Shown piece after piece: positions 18,644 to 27,099 of a stretch of 64,000 nucleotides of DNA; the first letter of the stretch is position 1, and each line of letters opens with the position of its first letter. The translations under genes and the position numbers were made by a program. This DNA is from Pseudomonas koreensis. Lineage in GTDB: Bacteria > Pseudomonadota > Gammaproteobacteria > Pseudomonadales > Pseudomonadaceae. Under the pieces are notes generated by a model. The model searched no databases. It was not told the DNA's origin and saw only the letters and a list, made by a program, of their open reading frames with translations. The DNA lies in assembly GCF_025447595.1 (NCBI RefSeq), contig NZ_JAOEJU010000008.1, forward strand, positions 145,994-209,993. Direction: 5' to 3'.

Positions 18644-19945
18644 ATGACCACCCCCGACAAGAAACCGCTGTACAAGGACCTGACCTTTCAGGTGATCGCC
18701 GCTATGATGCTCGGGATTGCCTTCGGCTTCCTCGCACCGGAACTGGCGGCCAGCTTCAAGATTCTCGGCGACATTTTCCTCAAGCTGATCAAAACCGCCG
18801 TGGCGCCACTGGTGTTCTTCACCGTGGTCCACGGCATCGCCTCGGCCGGCGACATCAAACGCGTCGGTAAAGTCGGCCTGCGTGCGTTGATCTACTTTGA
18901 AGTGGTGTCGACCATCGCCCTGGCCATCGGCCTGCTCTGGGGCAACCTGCTGAACATCGGCTCCGGCATGCACGACGCTCACCCGAGCAGCGCCACCGCC
19001 GCAGCCGCCAGTGCCGCCGTCGCCAAGGGCCATGCGCCGGCGTCGACCCTGGACTTCATCTACGGGATATTCCCGGACAACTTCGTCGGCGCCTTTGCCG
19101 GCGGCCAATTGCTGCAAGTGCTGGTGATTTCGGTGCTGTTCGGCTTCGCCCTGCTGGCGCTGAAACCGGAACGCCGCAGCGTGATCGAGGATGGTCTGAG
19201 CCGGGTCTCGGAGTGCTTCTTCGAGTTCATCAACCTGATCATGAAGTTCGCCCCGCTCGGTGCGTTCGGCTCGGTGGCGTATGCGGTCGGCAGCAACGGC
19301 TCGGCGGTGCTGATGTCACTGGCCAATCTGGTGCTGATGTTCTACGTCGGCGTCGCGTTTTTCATCTTTGTCGTACTGGGTGCGGTCTGCCGTATTTCCG
19401 GGTTCAGCCTGTGGCGGTTCCTCAAGTACATCAAGGATGAGATTTTCATCGTGCTCGGCACCGCTTCGTCGGAAAGCGCTCTGCCGCGCCTGCTGCAAAA
19501 ACTCGAGAAATTCGGCTGCTCGAAACAGAGCGTCGGCCTGGTGTTACCCACCGGTTATGCCTTCAACCTCGACGGCACGTCCATTTACATGTCGCTGTGC
19601 GTGCTGTTCATCGCCAATGCCTACGGCGTGCCGATGAGCTGGGAGCAACAACTGGGCACCATCGCGATCATGCTGGTCACTTCCAAAGGCGCGGCGGCGG
19701 TATCCGGTGGCAGCTTCGTGGTGTTCGCCGCGACCGTTACGGCGATTGGCGTACTGCCGGTGGAAGGTCTGGCGCTGCTGTTCGGCGTCTACCGCTTCAT
19801 GTCGATGGCCATTGCCACCTGCAACACCATTGGCAACAGCGTGGCAACGGTGGTGGTGTCGAAGTGGTCAGGCGAGTTCACCGAGCAGACCGCCAAGGCG
19901 GAATACAGCCGGGTCTTTGGTCGCAATCCGGAAGCAGCACTCTGA
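18644..19945 (+). CDS. Dicarboxylate/amino-acid:cation symporter (DctA family)
   Basis: A 433-residue inner-membrane carrier starting at the ATG at 18644 (MTTPDKKPLYKDLTFQVIAA). About eight membrane helices plus re-entrant loops; the family's transport-core motifs are LGTASSESALPRLLQKLEKF, LPTGYAFNLDGTSIYMSL and CNTIGNSVATVVVSKW. A Gly/Ala/His-rich insert (HPSSATAAAASAAVAKGHA) lies in an outside loop, as in DctA. It imports C4-dicarboxylates or related acids with protons or sodium. Its position directly after the lyase suggests it imports the lyase substrate. Confidence 0.92.
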   Translation: MTTPDKKPLYKDLTFQVIAAMMLGIAFGFLAPELAASFKILGDIFLKLIKTAVAPLVFFTVVHGIASAGDIKRVGKVGLRALIYFEVVSTIALAIGLLWGNLLNIGSGMHDAHPSSATAAAASAAVAKGHAPASTLDFIYGIFPDNFVGAFAGGQLLQVLVISVLFGFALLALKPERRSVIEDGLSRVSECFFEFINLIMKFAPLGAFGSVAYAVGSNGSAVLMSLANLVLMFYVGVAFFIFVVLGAVCRISGFSLWRFLKYIKDEIFIVLGTASSESALPRLLQKLEKFGCSKQSVGLVLPTGYAFNLDGTSIYMSLCVLFIANAYGVPMSWEQQLGTIAIMLVTSKGAAAVSGGSFVVFAATVTAIGVLPVEGLALLFGVYRFMSMAIATCNTIGNSVATVVVSKWSGEFTEQTAKAEYSRVFGRNPEAAL

Positions 19946-19970
19946 CGGTTACCGATGTCACATAAAAATG

Positions 19971-19996
19971 CCCCGGCCACGCCGGGGTATTTTTTT
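19971..19996 (+). terminator. Intrinsic terminator after the symporter gene
   Basis: CCCCGGC (19971-19977), loop CAC, GCCGGGG (19981-19987), then a T-rich run to 19996; it ends the lyase/symporter transcript. Confidence 0.88.
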
Positions 19997-20135
19997 CAGG
20001 GCCAGCTAATCTTCAAGAATGGGTGAACCTTGACCCGGCCCGACCGGTCGATAGCTGCAACCCCGACCCGGTTAGTCGCCACCCTTGCTGCCCAAGGGTC
20101 TACGCGGCTTGCTGCACTTTCTGGAGAACGCCTTC

Positions 20136-20858
20136 GTGATATCGACCGTCCACATCGCCAGGCTCAAAGCCTGGGGCGCCCATGGTTTCACCGCGACCGG
20201 CGTGGTCACCGCCTTTCTGGCCACCCTTGCCCTGCTGGAAAACCAGCCGACCCATTGCCTGATGTGGCTGGGCGTGGCGCTGATCGTCGATGGCCTAGAC
20301 GGGGCGCTGGCGCGCAAGGTCAACGTGCAGTCGGTGCTGCCGAGTTTCGACGGATCAATCCTCGATCTGGTGATCGATTACCTGACCTACGTGTTCATCC
20401 CGGCGCTGTTCATCTATCGCTACATCCCCCTGCCCGACTACACCTTGCTGCTGACCGTGTCGCTGATTCTGGTGTCGTCGCTGTTCTGCTTCTGCAATGT
20501 CAACATGAAGAGCAAGGACAACTATTTCGTCGGTTTCCCCGCTGCCTGGAACGTGGTTGCCTTGTGCTTGTACATCATCGATCCGGGGCCGTGGATCACC
20601 TTCCTGACGGTGATTGGCCTGGCGCTGCTGACCGTGACCCGGATGAAATTTTTGCACCCGTTCCGGGTACGCCGGTTCATGCCGATCAACATTGCGGTGA
20701 CGGCGATCTGGCTGCTGTGCAGTCTGTCGCTGGTGCTGAACCACCCGGTGATCAACCCACTGGTGATGGGCCTGTGGTTGCTGGCGTCGGCTTACTTTCT
20801 GGGTATCTGCATCTGGCGCACGGCGCTGGAATGGTTTGACAGTGCGCATCTGAAATAG
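20136..20858 (+). CDS. pcs: Phosphatidylcholine synthase
   Basis: A ~240-residue integral membrane enzyme that condenses choline with CDP-diacylglycerol to give phosphatidylcholine. The CDP-alcohol phosphotransferase signature is present as VDGLDGALARKVNVQ...FDGSILDLVIDY. About seven or eight hydrophobic helices follow (FIPALFIYRYI, LLTVSLILVSSLFCF, FLTVIGLALLTV). I choose the GTG at 20136, with GGAG ten bases upstream, because it gives the usual family length; a TTG at 20085 would add 17 residues. Pcs depends on external choline. It is a single gene, with a symmetrical REP hairpin after it. Confidence 0.93.
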   Translation: MISTVHIARLKAWGAHGFTATGVVTAFLATLALLENQPTHCLMWLGVALIVDGLDGALARKVNVQSVLPSFDGSILDLVIDYLTYVFIPALFIYRYIPLPDYTLLLTVSLILVSSLFCFCNVNMKSKDNYFVGFPAAWNVVALCLYIIDPGPWITFLTVIGLALLTVTRMKFLHPFRVRRFMPINIAVTAIWLLCSLSLVLNHPVINPLVMGLWLLASAYFLGICIWRTALEWFDSAHLK

Positions 20859-20876
20859 AAACCCTTTCGGGATCCC

Positions 20877-20904
20877 TGTGGGAGCGAGCTTGCTCGCTCC
20901 CACA
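20877..20904. repeat. Symmetrical REP hairpin
   Basis: A 28-base element with 13-base arms (TGTGGGAGCGAGC / GCTCGCTCCCACA) around TT, between the convergent pcs and methyltransferase genes, where it can also stop transcription from both sides. Confidence 0.85.
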
Positions 20905-20910
20905 ATGGGT

Positions 20911-21723
20911 TCAGCGTTTAGTGATGACCACCTCCAGATATTCACTCGGCACCACCATCGATTCCGGCCCTGCCCGGTTCAATCCGTCGATCAGTTGCGT
21001 CAGATCTCCCTCCAGTGCCTGCCCGCTCTCCGGTGGCAACGCCGCAAAAGCCTTGTGCACCGGCCCGTACCAGCGGCGAAAAATGTCGATGAAATGCGCC
21101 GCCGAGCGGTAACGAAAGTTGAAGTGACGCCGAGTTACCTGCACCACGAAGTTGCGGTCGTCGAACTGTGAGTGCAGCCAGGCTTCCGCACCCCAGTTCG
21201 ACGGTGGTTGCGCACCGGGTGGCGGTGGCAGGTGCCGGCCGAGGGTCTTGAACATCTGGCCGACGAAACCTTCCGGTGTCCAGTTGGCCAGGCCGATCCG
21301 TCCGCCACGGCGACAGACCCGCGCCAACTCCTTGGCAGCCTTGGCTTGATCCGGAGCAAACATCACGCCGAAAGTCGACAGCACCGCGTCGTAACTGTTG
21401 TCGGCGAACGGCAGCGCTTCGGCATCGGCAACCTGGAAGGTCACGTCCAGATGCTCGGCGCGCGCCCGATCCTGGCCGCGCTCCAGCAACGCCGCGACAT
21501 AGTCGGTGGACGTCACCAGACAACCACGGCGCGCCGCCGCCAACGTGGCATTGCCGTTGCCGGCAGCGACATCCAGCACTTCTTCATCGCAACGCAGGTC
21601 GCAGGCTTCGGCGAGGGTTTCGCCGACGATCTGCAAGGTAGTGCCGATGACGGCGTAGTCGCCACTGGCCCAGGCGACTTTCTGGCGTTCCTTCAGGGCA
21701 GTGAGATCAATGGGGGTACTCAT
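20911..21723 (-). CDS. Class I SAM-dependent methyltransferase
   Basis: A 270-residue methyltransferase starting at ATG 21723, with GGAG nine bases ahead. Motif I is VLDVAAGNGNATLAAARRG; later motifs are VTFQVADAEALPFADNSYDA and VLSTFGVMFAPDQAKAAKELA, as in UbiE/Coq5-like enzymes. The C-terminal half (FNFRYRSAAHFIDIFRRWYGPVHKAF) is the acceptor side and is not diagnostic. It is 25 bases downstream of the DUF4242 gene on the same strand, so they are likely co-transcribed. Confidence 0.88.
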   Translation of the reverse strand: MSTPIDLTALKERQKVAWASGDYAVIGTTLQIVGETLAEACDLRCDEEVLDVAAGNGNATLAAARRGCLVTSTDYVAALLERGQDRARAEHLDVTFQVADAEALPFADNSYDAVLSTFGVMFAPDQAKAAKELARVCRRGGRIGLANWTPEGFVGQMFKTLGRHLPPPPGAQPPSNWGAEAWLHSQFDDRNFVVQVTRRHFNFRYRSAAHFIDIFRRWYGPVHKAFAALPPESGQALEGDLTQLIDGLNRAGPESMVVPSEYLEVVITKR

Positions 21724-21748
21724 GAATGGGTGCTCCACAGCAGAGGGG

Positions 21749-22021
21749 TCATTCGGCGGTCGTCGGGTCGATGATGCTCGTCACCCGGGACACGCTGTTG
21801 GCCGGAAATCCCCCTTGCCGGGCGTGTTCACGCACCAGTTCTTCGTTGGGTGCGATGTACACGCAATAGATCTTGTCGGCAGTCACATAACTCTGCAGCC
21901 ACTGCACCTCGGGCCCGAGTTCACGCAGCACGTTGCAGGACGTCTGCGATACGGCCTTTAGTTCTTGTTCCGATAGCTTTCCGGCTCCTGGAATCTCGCG
22001 TTCAATCACGAACTTCGGCAT
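21749..22021 (-). CDS. DUF4242 small protein
   Basis: A 90-residue protein with the DUF4242 pattern: MPKFVIEREIPGAGKLSEQE at the start, WLQSYVTADKIYCVYIAPNE in the middle and VREHARQGGFPANSVSRV near the end. It is a ferredoxin-like small domain; some relatives bind nickel, but function is generally unknown. It has no signal peptide. It is the first gene of a two-gene unit with the methyltransferase at 20911-21723. Confidence 0.88.
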   Translation of the reverse strand: MPKFVIEREIPGAGKLSEQELKAVSQTSCNVLRELGPEVQWLQSYVTADKIYCVYIAPNEELVREHARQGGFPANSVSRVTSIIDPTTAE

Positions 22022-22252
22022 GGCAACCTCGCTTTCTTTTTATGGGTGTCAGAGCCATTGGCGGCCCTGCTCGCCCACTATCGCGCGGGTGCTGTCCGGC
22101 GTCCCTGCCAATCGTCCGGAGAGCCCGTAAAACCGGGCCTTGGCCGATGAATGGCGGGATTTTGTAAAGGCCCCGAAACACTGTCAGGGGGGTTGCCAAC
22201 GCGTCGGCTGATCGGCTCTCATGCAAGCCCTCCCCCGGAACGGAATTCGATC

Positions 22253-22714
22253 ATGTCCTTGCGCTTCGAATGGCTCGCCGATCACATGCAGCACAGCGAC
22301 ACCTATGCAGCGTGGATTCACCAACAATTTCATTACGAATATGCCGAGCACCCCCTGGCCGGATGGCAGCGGGAATTTGCCGAGGGGCAGACCAATGGCG
22401 ACTGGCGTTGCCTGATTGCGCTGGACGGGGATCGACTGTTGGGCGGTGCGGCACTGGCACGGGCAGATCTTGCAACGCGACCGGATCTGGGACCGTGGCT
22501 GGCCTGTGTGCTGGTCAGCCACGAATCACGCGGCCAGGGTCTGGCAGAAAGATTGATCGAGGGAATCGCCGAAGAAGCGAAACACCGGGGCCTGCCGCGT
22601 TTTTACCTGCACACCCAAAGCAAGCAGGACTATTACGCCAAACGCGGCTGGACGGTGCTAGAGCGTTTTCATGCGTGGGGCAACGAACAATGGCTCATGG
22701 TGCGTGACCTGTGA
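22253..22714 (+). CDS. GNAT family N-acetyltransferase
   Basis: A 153-residue acetyltransferase. The start is ATG 22253; upstream codons do not read as protein. The acetyl-CoA loop is VLVSHESRGQGLAERLIEGI (R-G-Q-G-L-A), followed by LPRFYLHTQSKQDYYAKRGW, the usual beta5-alpha4 region. The substrate is unknown. It is convergent with dipZ, 19 bases apart, and is not part of a visible operon. Confidence 0.85.
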   Translation: MSLRFEWLADHMQHSDTYAAWIHQQFHYEYAEHPLAGWQREFAEGQTNGDWRCLIALDGDRLLGGAALARADLATRPDLGPWLACVLVSHESRGQGLAERLIEGIAEEAKHRGLPRFYLHTQSKQDYYAKRGWTVLERFHAWGNEQWLMVRDL

Positions 22715-22733
22715 GCCATCGAGTTTTGCGGTT

Positions 22734-23957
22734 TTACGCAGCCGGCGCCTTGGCCTCTTTGAGCAGCTGCTGAATCATCTGCTCCTGCGCCTGGTAACTG
22801 CCTTCGCCGAAGTGGGTGTAACGCACCTGCCCTTTGGCGTCGACCAGGTAATGTGCCGGCCAGTACTGGTTATCGAAGTTGCGCCAGATCGCGTAGTTGT
22901 TGTCGATGGCCACCGGGTAGGTGATGCCGAGCTTCTGCACCTGATCCTTGACGTTGTCGATGATCCGCTCGTAGCCATATTCCGGGGTGTGCACGCCGAT
23001 CACCACCAAGCCGTCCTTGCCGTACTTCTTCTCCCACTCTTTCACATACGGCAGGGTGTGCTGGCAGTTGATGCAGTCATAGGTCCAGAAGTCCACCAGC
23101 ACCACTTTGCCGCGCAGGGATTCAGCGGTCAGTTCCGGTGAGTTCAGCCATTGCACTGCGCCGGACAGCGACGGCATCGCGCCTTTGCCGGCCTCGTCTT
23201 CGGTCGAGTCTGCACGGACTTTGCTGACGAAGTAGTCCACCACCTTCGGCACGTTTTCCAGCACGCTTTTCTCGACCGACGCCACGCCTTGGGACGAGGT
23301 GTTGGCCAGCAACAGGTTATCGGCACCAGTGGCAATCACTGCCGCCGTCGCCAGCACCGCGACACCCGCACCGCGACGGAACCAGCCAGTGAACGGAATC
23401 GATGGCTTCAGACGATTGACCAGCCCGCGACCGGCGAAAATCAGCGTCCCCAGCGACAGCGCACTGCCCGCACCGTAGGCCAGCAGCAACAGGCTGGTCT
23501 GGGCGTTGGCGCCTTGCAGCATGGCGCCGGTGAGGATCACGCCGAGAATCGGCCCGGCGCATGGCGCCCACAACAGACCGGTGGCCACGCCGATCATGAT
23601 CGACGCCATCGGGCCGGCCTTTTTCCGGCTGTCCGGGTCGAGGCGATTGCCCAGCAGCACGAAGGGCCGGGCCAGCCAGTCACCGATGCGCGCGGAAATC
23701 AGCGACAGCGCAAACAGCACCATCACCGCCAGCGCAATGTGGCGACCGGTGTTGCTGGCCTCGATCACCCACTCGCTGCTGACCACCGCCAGGCTGGATA
23801 TCAAGGCAAAGGTCAGGGCCATGCCGCCGAGGGTCAGCAGGATTGAAGAACGGGTGCGGTCGGCCCCGGCGAACAGGAACGGCACCACCGGCAGAATGCA
23901 CGGACTGAGGACAGTCAACAGACCGCCCAGGAAAGCGATGAGAAACATGAGGTTCAC
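22734..23957 (-). CDS. dipZ: DipZ-type thiol:disulfide protein (CcdA domain plus periplasmic thioredoxin)
   Basis: A 407-residue membrane redox protein. Residues ~1-215 are a CcdA/DsbD-beta membrane domain whose two redox Cys are in SPCILPVVPF and WAPCAGPILG. Residues ~255-407 form a periplasmic thioredoxin-like domain with CxxC in FWTYDCINCQHTLPY. It would carry electrons from cytoplasmic thioredoxin to periplasmic thiols. It ends the minus-strand unit DUF2790 - repeat protein - dipZ, divergent from the response regulator gene. A stable hairpin at 23991-24017 precedes it and may set its level relative to the upstream genes. Confidence 0.92.
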   Translation of the reverse strand: MNLMFLIAFLGGLLTVLSPCILPVVPFLFAGADRTRSSILLTLGGMALTFALISSLAVVSSEWVIEASNTGRHIALAVMVLFALSLISARIGDWLARPFVLLGNRLDPDSRKKAGPMASIMIGVATGLLWAPCAGPILGVILTGAMLQGANAQTSLLLLAYGAGSALSLGTLIFAGRGLVNRLKPSIPFTGWFRRGAGVAVLATAAVIATGADNLLLANTSSQGVASVEKSVLENVPKVVDYFVSKVRADSTEDEAGKGAMPSLSGAVQWLNSPELTAESLRGKVVLVDFWTYDCINCQHTLPYVKEWEKKYGKDGLVVIGVHTPEYGYERIIDNVKDQVQKLGITYPVAIDNNYAIWRNFDNQYWPAHYLVDAKGQVRYTHFGEGSYQAQEQMIQQLLKEAKAPAA

Positions 23958-23990
23958 CTTTTGAATGAGGGGCGGTCTGTTGAGTGGTTC

Positions 23991-24017
23991 GGGGGCCGCC
24001 CGTTACGGGCAGCCCCC
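23991..24017 (-). promoter_or_regulatory. Hairpin between repeat-protein gene and dipZ
   Basis: GGGGGC/GCCCCC and GCCCG/CGGGC form an 11-pair stem with one mismatch and loop TTA. No T run follows on the minus strand, so a partial attenuator or mRNA stabiliser is likelier than a full terminator. Confidence 0.55.
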
Positions 24018-24025
24018 TTCAATCC

Positions 24026-24322
24026 TCAAGCCGTCTGGCTGTCCAGCCATTGGCTTTGCGGCGTACGGCTGGCACCGTTTTCAGCCACCATCTGGCCTTG
24101 CGGCGTATGGCTGGAACCGTCGGCGGCGACCATCTGCCCCTGCGGTGTGCGGCTGGCGCCGTCGGCGGCGATCAGGCCGTCGCTGCCCGGCTTGGCCACC
24201 GGCGCCAGTTGGAAGCAGGTGCTGCTGCCACAGCTGTTCTGTTCGACGGCAGCGTTGGCATGGGCCGCGACGCCGGCAAGGGAGAAGGCAACAGCGGTCA
24301 GATAGCGCGATACATTGTTCAT
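24026..24322 (-). CDS. Small secreted repeat protein with a Cys pair; candidate MNIO substrate
   Basis: A 98-residue protein starting at ATG 24322 with AGGA upstream. Signal peptide (RYLTAVAFSLAGVAAHANA), then a short region with the only two Cys (NSCGSSTCFQLAP, C31 and C36), then three 14-residue repeats: AADGASRTPQGQMV, AADGSSHTPQGQMV, AENGASRTPQSQWL (residues 52-93). I do not recognise a family. It sits between DUF2790 and dipZ genes on one strand, so its Cys pair may be handled by DipZ. DUF692 enzymes modify Cys residues of small exported peptides, so it is also a possible substrate of the pair at 27100-28681. That link is inference. Confidence 0.75.
   Translation of the reverse strand: MNNVSRYLTAVAFSLAGVAAHANAAVEQNSCGSSTCFQLAPVAKPGSDGLIAADGASRTPQGQMVAADGSSHTPQGQMVAENGASRTPQSQWLDSQTA
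24044..24169 (-). repeat. Three tandem 42-base repeats
   Basis: Three in-frame 42-base units encoding A(A/E)(D/N)G(A/S)S(R/H)TPQ(G/S)Q(M/W)(V/L). Copies are recognisably related but diverged, mostly at the last copy. Confidence 0.85.
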
Positions 24323-24351
24323 GGCGATGTTCCTTTTATAGAGGTGGGTAA

Positions 24352-24621
24352 TCAGTTGTCTTCGTTGCAGCCGTCGGCGAATTTGCGGTAGTCGAGCACC
24401 TGGGTCTTGCCGGCCGAATCGAGGTAAGTCAGGCGGGCGTCGACGATGCCGCAGGTCATCGAGTTGTCCTGTTTCAGCGAAACCACTTTCTGGATGTCCA
24501 GGTGGCTGCCGTAGGAGTAGGTTTGCGGGGTGACATCGGCTTCGGCGCGGGCCGACAGGGTGCAGATGTTCAAAGCGGCAAACAGGCAAGCGGCGGCGAT
24601 CGATTTGGTCTTGGTGTTCAT
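24352..24621 (-). CDS. DUF2790 periplasmic protein
   Basis: An 89-residue protein with signal peptide (SIAAACLFAALNICTLSARA). The mature part shows the Pseudomonas DUF2790 pattern: TPQTYSYGSHLDIQKVVSL, MTCGIVDARLTYLDSAGKTQ and VLDYRKFADGC, including the two conserved Cys that probably form a disulfide. Family members are small, exported and often induced by metal stress in Pseudomonas; function is unknown. It is the promoter-proximal gene of the unit leading to dipZ, facing the GATACA boxes at 24773-24856. Confidence 0.88.
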   Translation of the reverse strand: MNTKTKSIAAACLFAALNICTLSARAEADVTPQTYSYGSHLDIQKVVSLKQDNSMTCGIVDARLTYLDSAGKTQVLDYRKFADGCNEDN

Positions 24622-24772
24622 GGCGTTTTCCTCGGGGCTTCAATGGTTGAATCGTTGATTGGGCCGAGGCGTTCTGTGTGTGCCTCGATGGAGCTCATTT
24701 AAAGCTCGCGAGGTATCGCGCATGTGTCGGCAAATGCCGTGTATAAATCGCTACGTATCCGCATGCGCCCGG

Positions 24773-24856
24773 GATACACAGCGATACAAAACCCTGTAAA
24801 AATCCGCTTTTTGCGTCGGCGTGTATCCGTCACAGCGCTGGATACACTGCAATACA
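24773..24856. promoter_or_regulatory. GATACA direct repeats: predicted response-regulator binding sites
   Basis: Two pairs of direct hexamers with start-to-start spacing of 10 bases: GATACA-CAGC-GATACA (24773-24788) and GATACA-CTGC-AATACA (24841-24856), with an inverted copy TGTATC at 24822. One-turn spaced direct repeats are how OmpR-type regulators bind. They lie between the divergent DUF2790 and response regulator genes, so both directions may be controlled. CGATACAAAA (24782-24791) recurs inverted upstream of the DUF692 gene. Confidence 0.7.
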
Positions 24857-24927
24857 AAGGCAGGCAGGCGGCCTCGCGCAGGCTCGATAGACTGCCCGGC
24901 AATCCCCTTTGATTGAGGTTTGGCCCC

Positions 24928-25668
24928 ATGGAACATGTCGATCACATCCTGATCGTCGACGACGACCGCGAGATTCGCGAACTGGTCGGCAATTACCTGA
25001 AGAAGAACGGCCTGCGCACCACAGTGGTTGCCGATGGCCGGCAGATGCGCAGTTTTCTGGAAGCCAACACCGTCGACCTGATCGTGCTCGACATCATGAT
25101 GCCCGGCGACGATGGCTTGCTGCTGTGCCGCGAATTGCGCTCGGGCAAACACAGGGCCACGCCGATCCTGATGCTCACCGCGCGCAATGATGAAACCGAC
25201 CGCATCCTCGGCCTGGAAATGGGCGCCGACGACTACCTGACCAAACCGTTCGCCGCCCGCGAGCTGCTGGCGCGGATCAACGCCGTGCTGCGGCGCACAC
25301 GGATGCTGCCGCCGAATCTGGTGGTCACCGAAAGCGGCCGGCTGCTGGCGTTCGGTCGCTGGCAGCTCGATACATCGGCCCGGCATCTGCTGGACAAGGA
25401 CGGCACCATGGTCGCGCTGAGTGGCGCGGAATACCGTTTGTTGCGAGTGTTCCTCGACCATCCGCAACGGGTGCTGAGCCGCGATCAATTGCTGAATCTG
25501 ACCCAGGGCCGCGACGCTGATCTGTTCGACCGTTCCATCGATCTGCTGGTCAGCCGTCTGCGCCAGCGCCTGCTGGATGACGCCCGCGAACCGGCCTACA
25601 TCAAGACCGTGCGCAGCGAAGGTTATGTGTTCTCGCTGCCGGTCGAAGTCCTCGGAGCCCCTGCATGA
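24928..25668 (+). CDS. OmpR-family response regulator
   Basis: A 246-residue regulator starting at ATG 24928, with GAGG at 24915-24918. Receiver domain: acidic pocket DDD at 11-13, phosphoacceptor D55 in LIVLDIMMPGDDG, Thr in LTARND, Lys in LTKPFAARE. The C-terminal winged helix has LSGAEYRLLRVFLDHPQRVLSRDQLL and DRSIDLLVSRLRQRL, ending YIKTVRSEGYVF. It overlaps the kinase gene by four bases. The setting beside a DipZ-type gene recalls the copper-responsive DsbRS pair of P. aeruginosa (PA2479-PA2480); orthology is not shown here. Confidence 0.95.
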   Translation: MEHVDHILIVDDDREIRELVGNYLKKNGLRTTVVADGRQMRSFLEANTVDLIVLDIMMPGDDGLLLCRELRSGKHRATPILMLTARNDETDRILGLEMGADDYLTKPFAARELLARINAVLRRTRMLPPNLVVTESGRLLAFGRWQLDTSARHLLDKDGTMVALSGAEYRLLRVFLDHPQRVLSRDQLLNLTQGRDADLFDRSIDLLVSRLRQRLLDDAREPAYIKTVRSEGYVFSLPVEVLGAPA

Positions 25669-26972
25669 ATCTCGCCCTGCGCTGGCCGCGCACCCTCGCC
25701 TCCCGGTTGTCGCTGATTTTCCTGATCGGCCTGATCCTCGCTCAGGCGCTGTCGTTCGGCGCGCAATATTACGAGCGCTACGAAAGCGCGAAGAACACCA
25801 TGCTCGGCAACCTCGAAACCGATGTCTCGACCTCGATTGCCATTCTCGACCGCCTGCCCGCCGAAGAGCGCCCGATGTGGCTCAAGCGTCTGGCCCGCAA
25901 CAACTACGGTTACCTGCTGAGCGAAGGCGAACCGGGCACCCCGATCGGCCAGGATGAAGTGCCGATTGCGTTGACCTCGATCACCGATGCGATCGGCGAA
26001 GCGTACCCGTTGACGTTCACCGACATTCCCGGCCCGAAAAAACACTTTCAGGGCCACTTGCGCCTGAGCGACGGCAGCCCGGTCACCATCGATGTGCGTC
26101 CGTCGATGGTGCCGCTGTCGCCGTGGCTGCCGGTGGTGTTGCTCGGGCAACTGGCGCTGATGCTCGCCTGCACCTGGCTGGCGGTGCGCATTGCCATCCG
26201 CCCTCTCACCCGCCTCGCCAACGCAGTGGAAACCCTCGACCCCAACGCCCACCCGATCAACCTCGATGAAAAAGGCCCGAACGAAGTGGCCTACGCCGCC
26301 CGCGCCTTCAACTCGATGCAGACGCGCATCGCCGCGTACCTGAAAGAACGCATGCAACTGCTGGCGGCGATCTCCCACGATCTGCAAACCCCGATCACCC
26401 GCATGAAGCTGCGGGCGGAGTTCATGGACGATTCGGCCGAGAAAGACAAACTGTGGAACGACCTCGGCGAGATGGAACATCTGGTGCGCGAAGGCGTGGC
26501 TTATGCCCGCAGCATCCACGGCTCGACCGAAGAAAGTCGGCGTACCAATCTGGATTCGTTCCTCGACAGCCTGGTGTTCGACTATCAGGACATGGGCAAG
26601 GAAGTGCAGTTGAGCGGCAAGAGTGAGGCGGTCATCGACACCCGCCCCCACGCCTTGCGCCGGGTGCTGGTCAACCTGACCGACAACGCGCTGAAATTCG
26701 CCGGCGCTGCCGAGCTGCTGATTCAGCGCGACAAGGCCGGCCTCTCGATCAAGGTCATGGATCGCGGCCCCGGCATCGCCGAAGAAGAACTGGCCCAAGT
26801 GATGGAACCGTTCTACCGCGTGGAAAACTCGCGCAACCGCAGCACCGGCGGCACCGGGCTGGGGCTGGCGATTGCCCAGCAACTGGCGATGGCGCTGGGC
26901 GGTTCGCTGACGCTGAGCAATCGCGAGGGTGGCGGGTTGTGTGCGGAGCTGAAGTTGCCCCTGCACACCTGA
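25665..26972 (+). CDS. Sensor histidine kinase, partner of the response regulator
   Basis: A 435-residue inner-membrane kinase. TM1 is LSLIFLIGLILAQALSF; a periplasmic sensor region of ~115 residues follows; TM2 is VVLLGQLALMLACTWLAV. Then HAMP (RIAIRPLTRLANAVE), the H-box LAAISHDLQTPITRMK, N-box VLVNLTDNALKFA, G1 DRGPGIAEEEL, F-box PFYRVENSR and G2 GTGLGLAIAQQ, all intact. Translation is coupled to the regulator through ATGA. A REPIN separates it from the convergent DUF2063 gene. The sensed signal is unknown; metal or thiol stress is my guess from context. Confidence 0.95.
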   Translation: MNLALRWPRTLASRLSLIFLIGLILAQALSFGAQYYERYESAKNTMLGNLETDVSTSIAILDRLPAEERPMWLKRLARNNYGYLLSEGEPGTPIGQDEVPIALTSITDAIGEAYPLTFTDIPGPKKHFQGHLRLSDGSPVTIDVRPSMVPLSPWLPVVLLGQLALMLACTWLAVRIAIRPLTRLANAVETLDPNAHPINLDEKGPNEVAYAARAFNSMQTRIAAYLKERMQLLAAISHDLQTPITRMKLRAEFMDDSAEKDKLWNDLGEMEHLVREGVAYARSIHGSTEESRRTNLDSFLDSLVFDYQDMGKEVQLSGKSEAVIDTRPHALRRVLVNLTDNALKFAGAAELLIQRDKAGLSIKVMDRGPGIAEEELAQVMEPFYRVENSRNRSTGGTGLGLAIAQQLAMALGGSLTLSNREGGGLCAELKLPLHT

Positions 26973-26987
26973 AGCAAACATAAATCC

Positions 26988-27079
26988 CTGTGGGAGCGGG
27001 CTTGCCCGCGAAGAGGCCAGCAGAGTCAATATATTCATCGACTGAACAGACGCCTTCGCGGGCAAGCCCGCTCCCACAG
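26988..27079. repeat. REPIN (two inverted REP sequences)
   Basis: Two perfect inverted REP units (GTGGGAGCGGGCTTGCCCGC and its complement) about 40 bases apart, between the convergent kinase and DUF2063 genes. Confidence 0.9.
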
Positions 27080-27099
27080 GATTTGCGGTGTTTGTGAGA

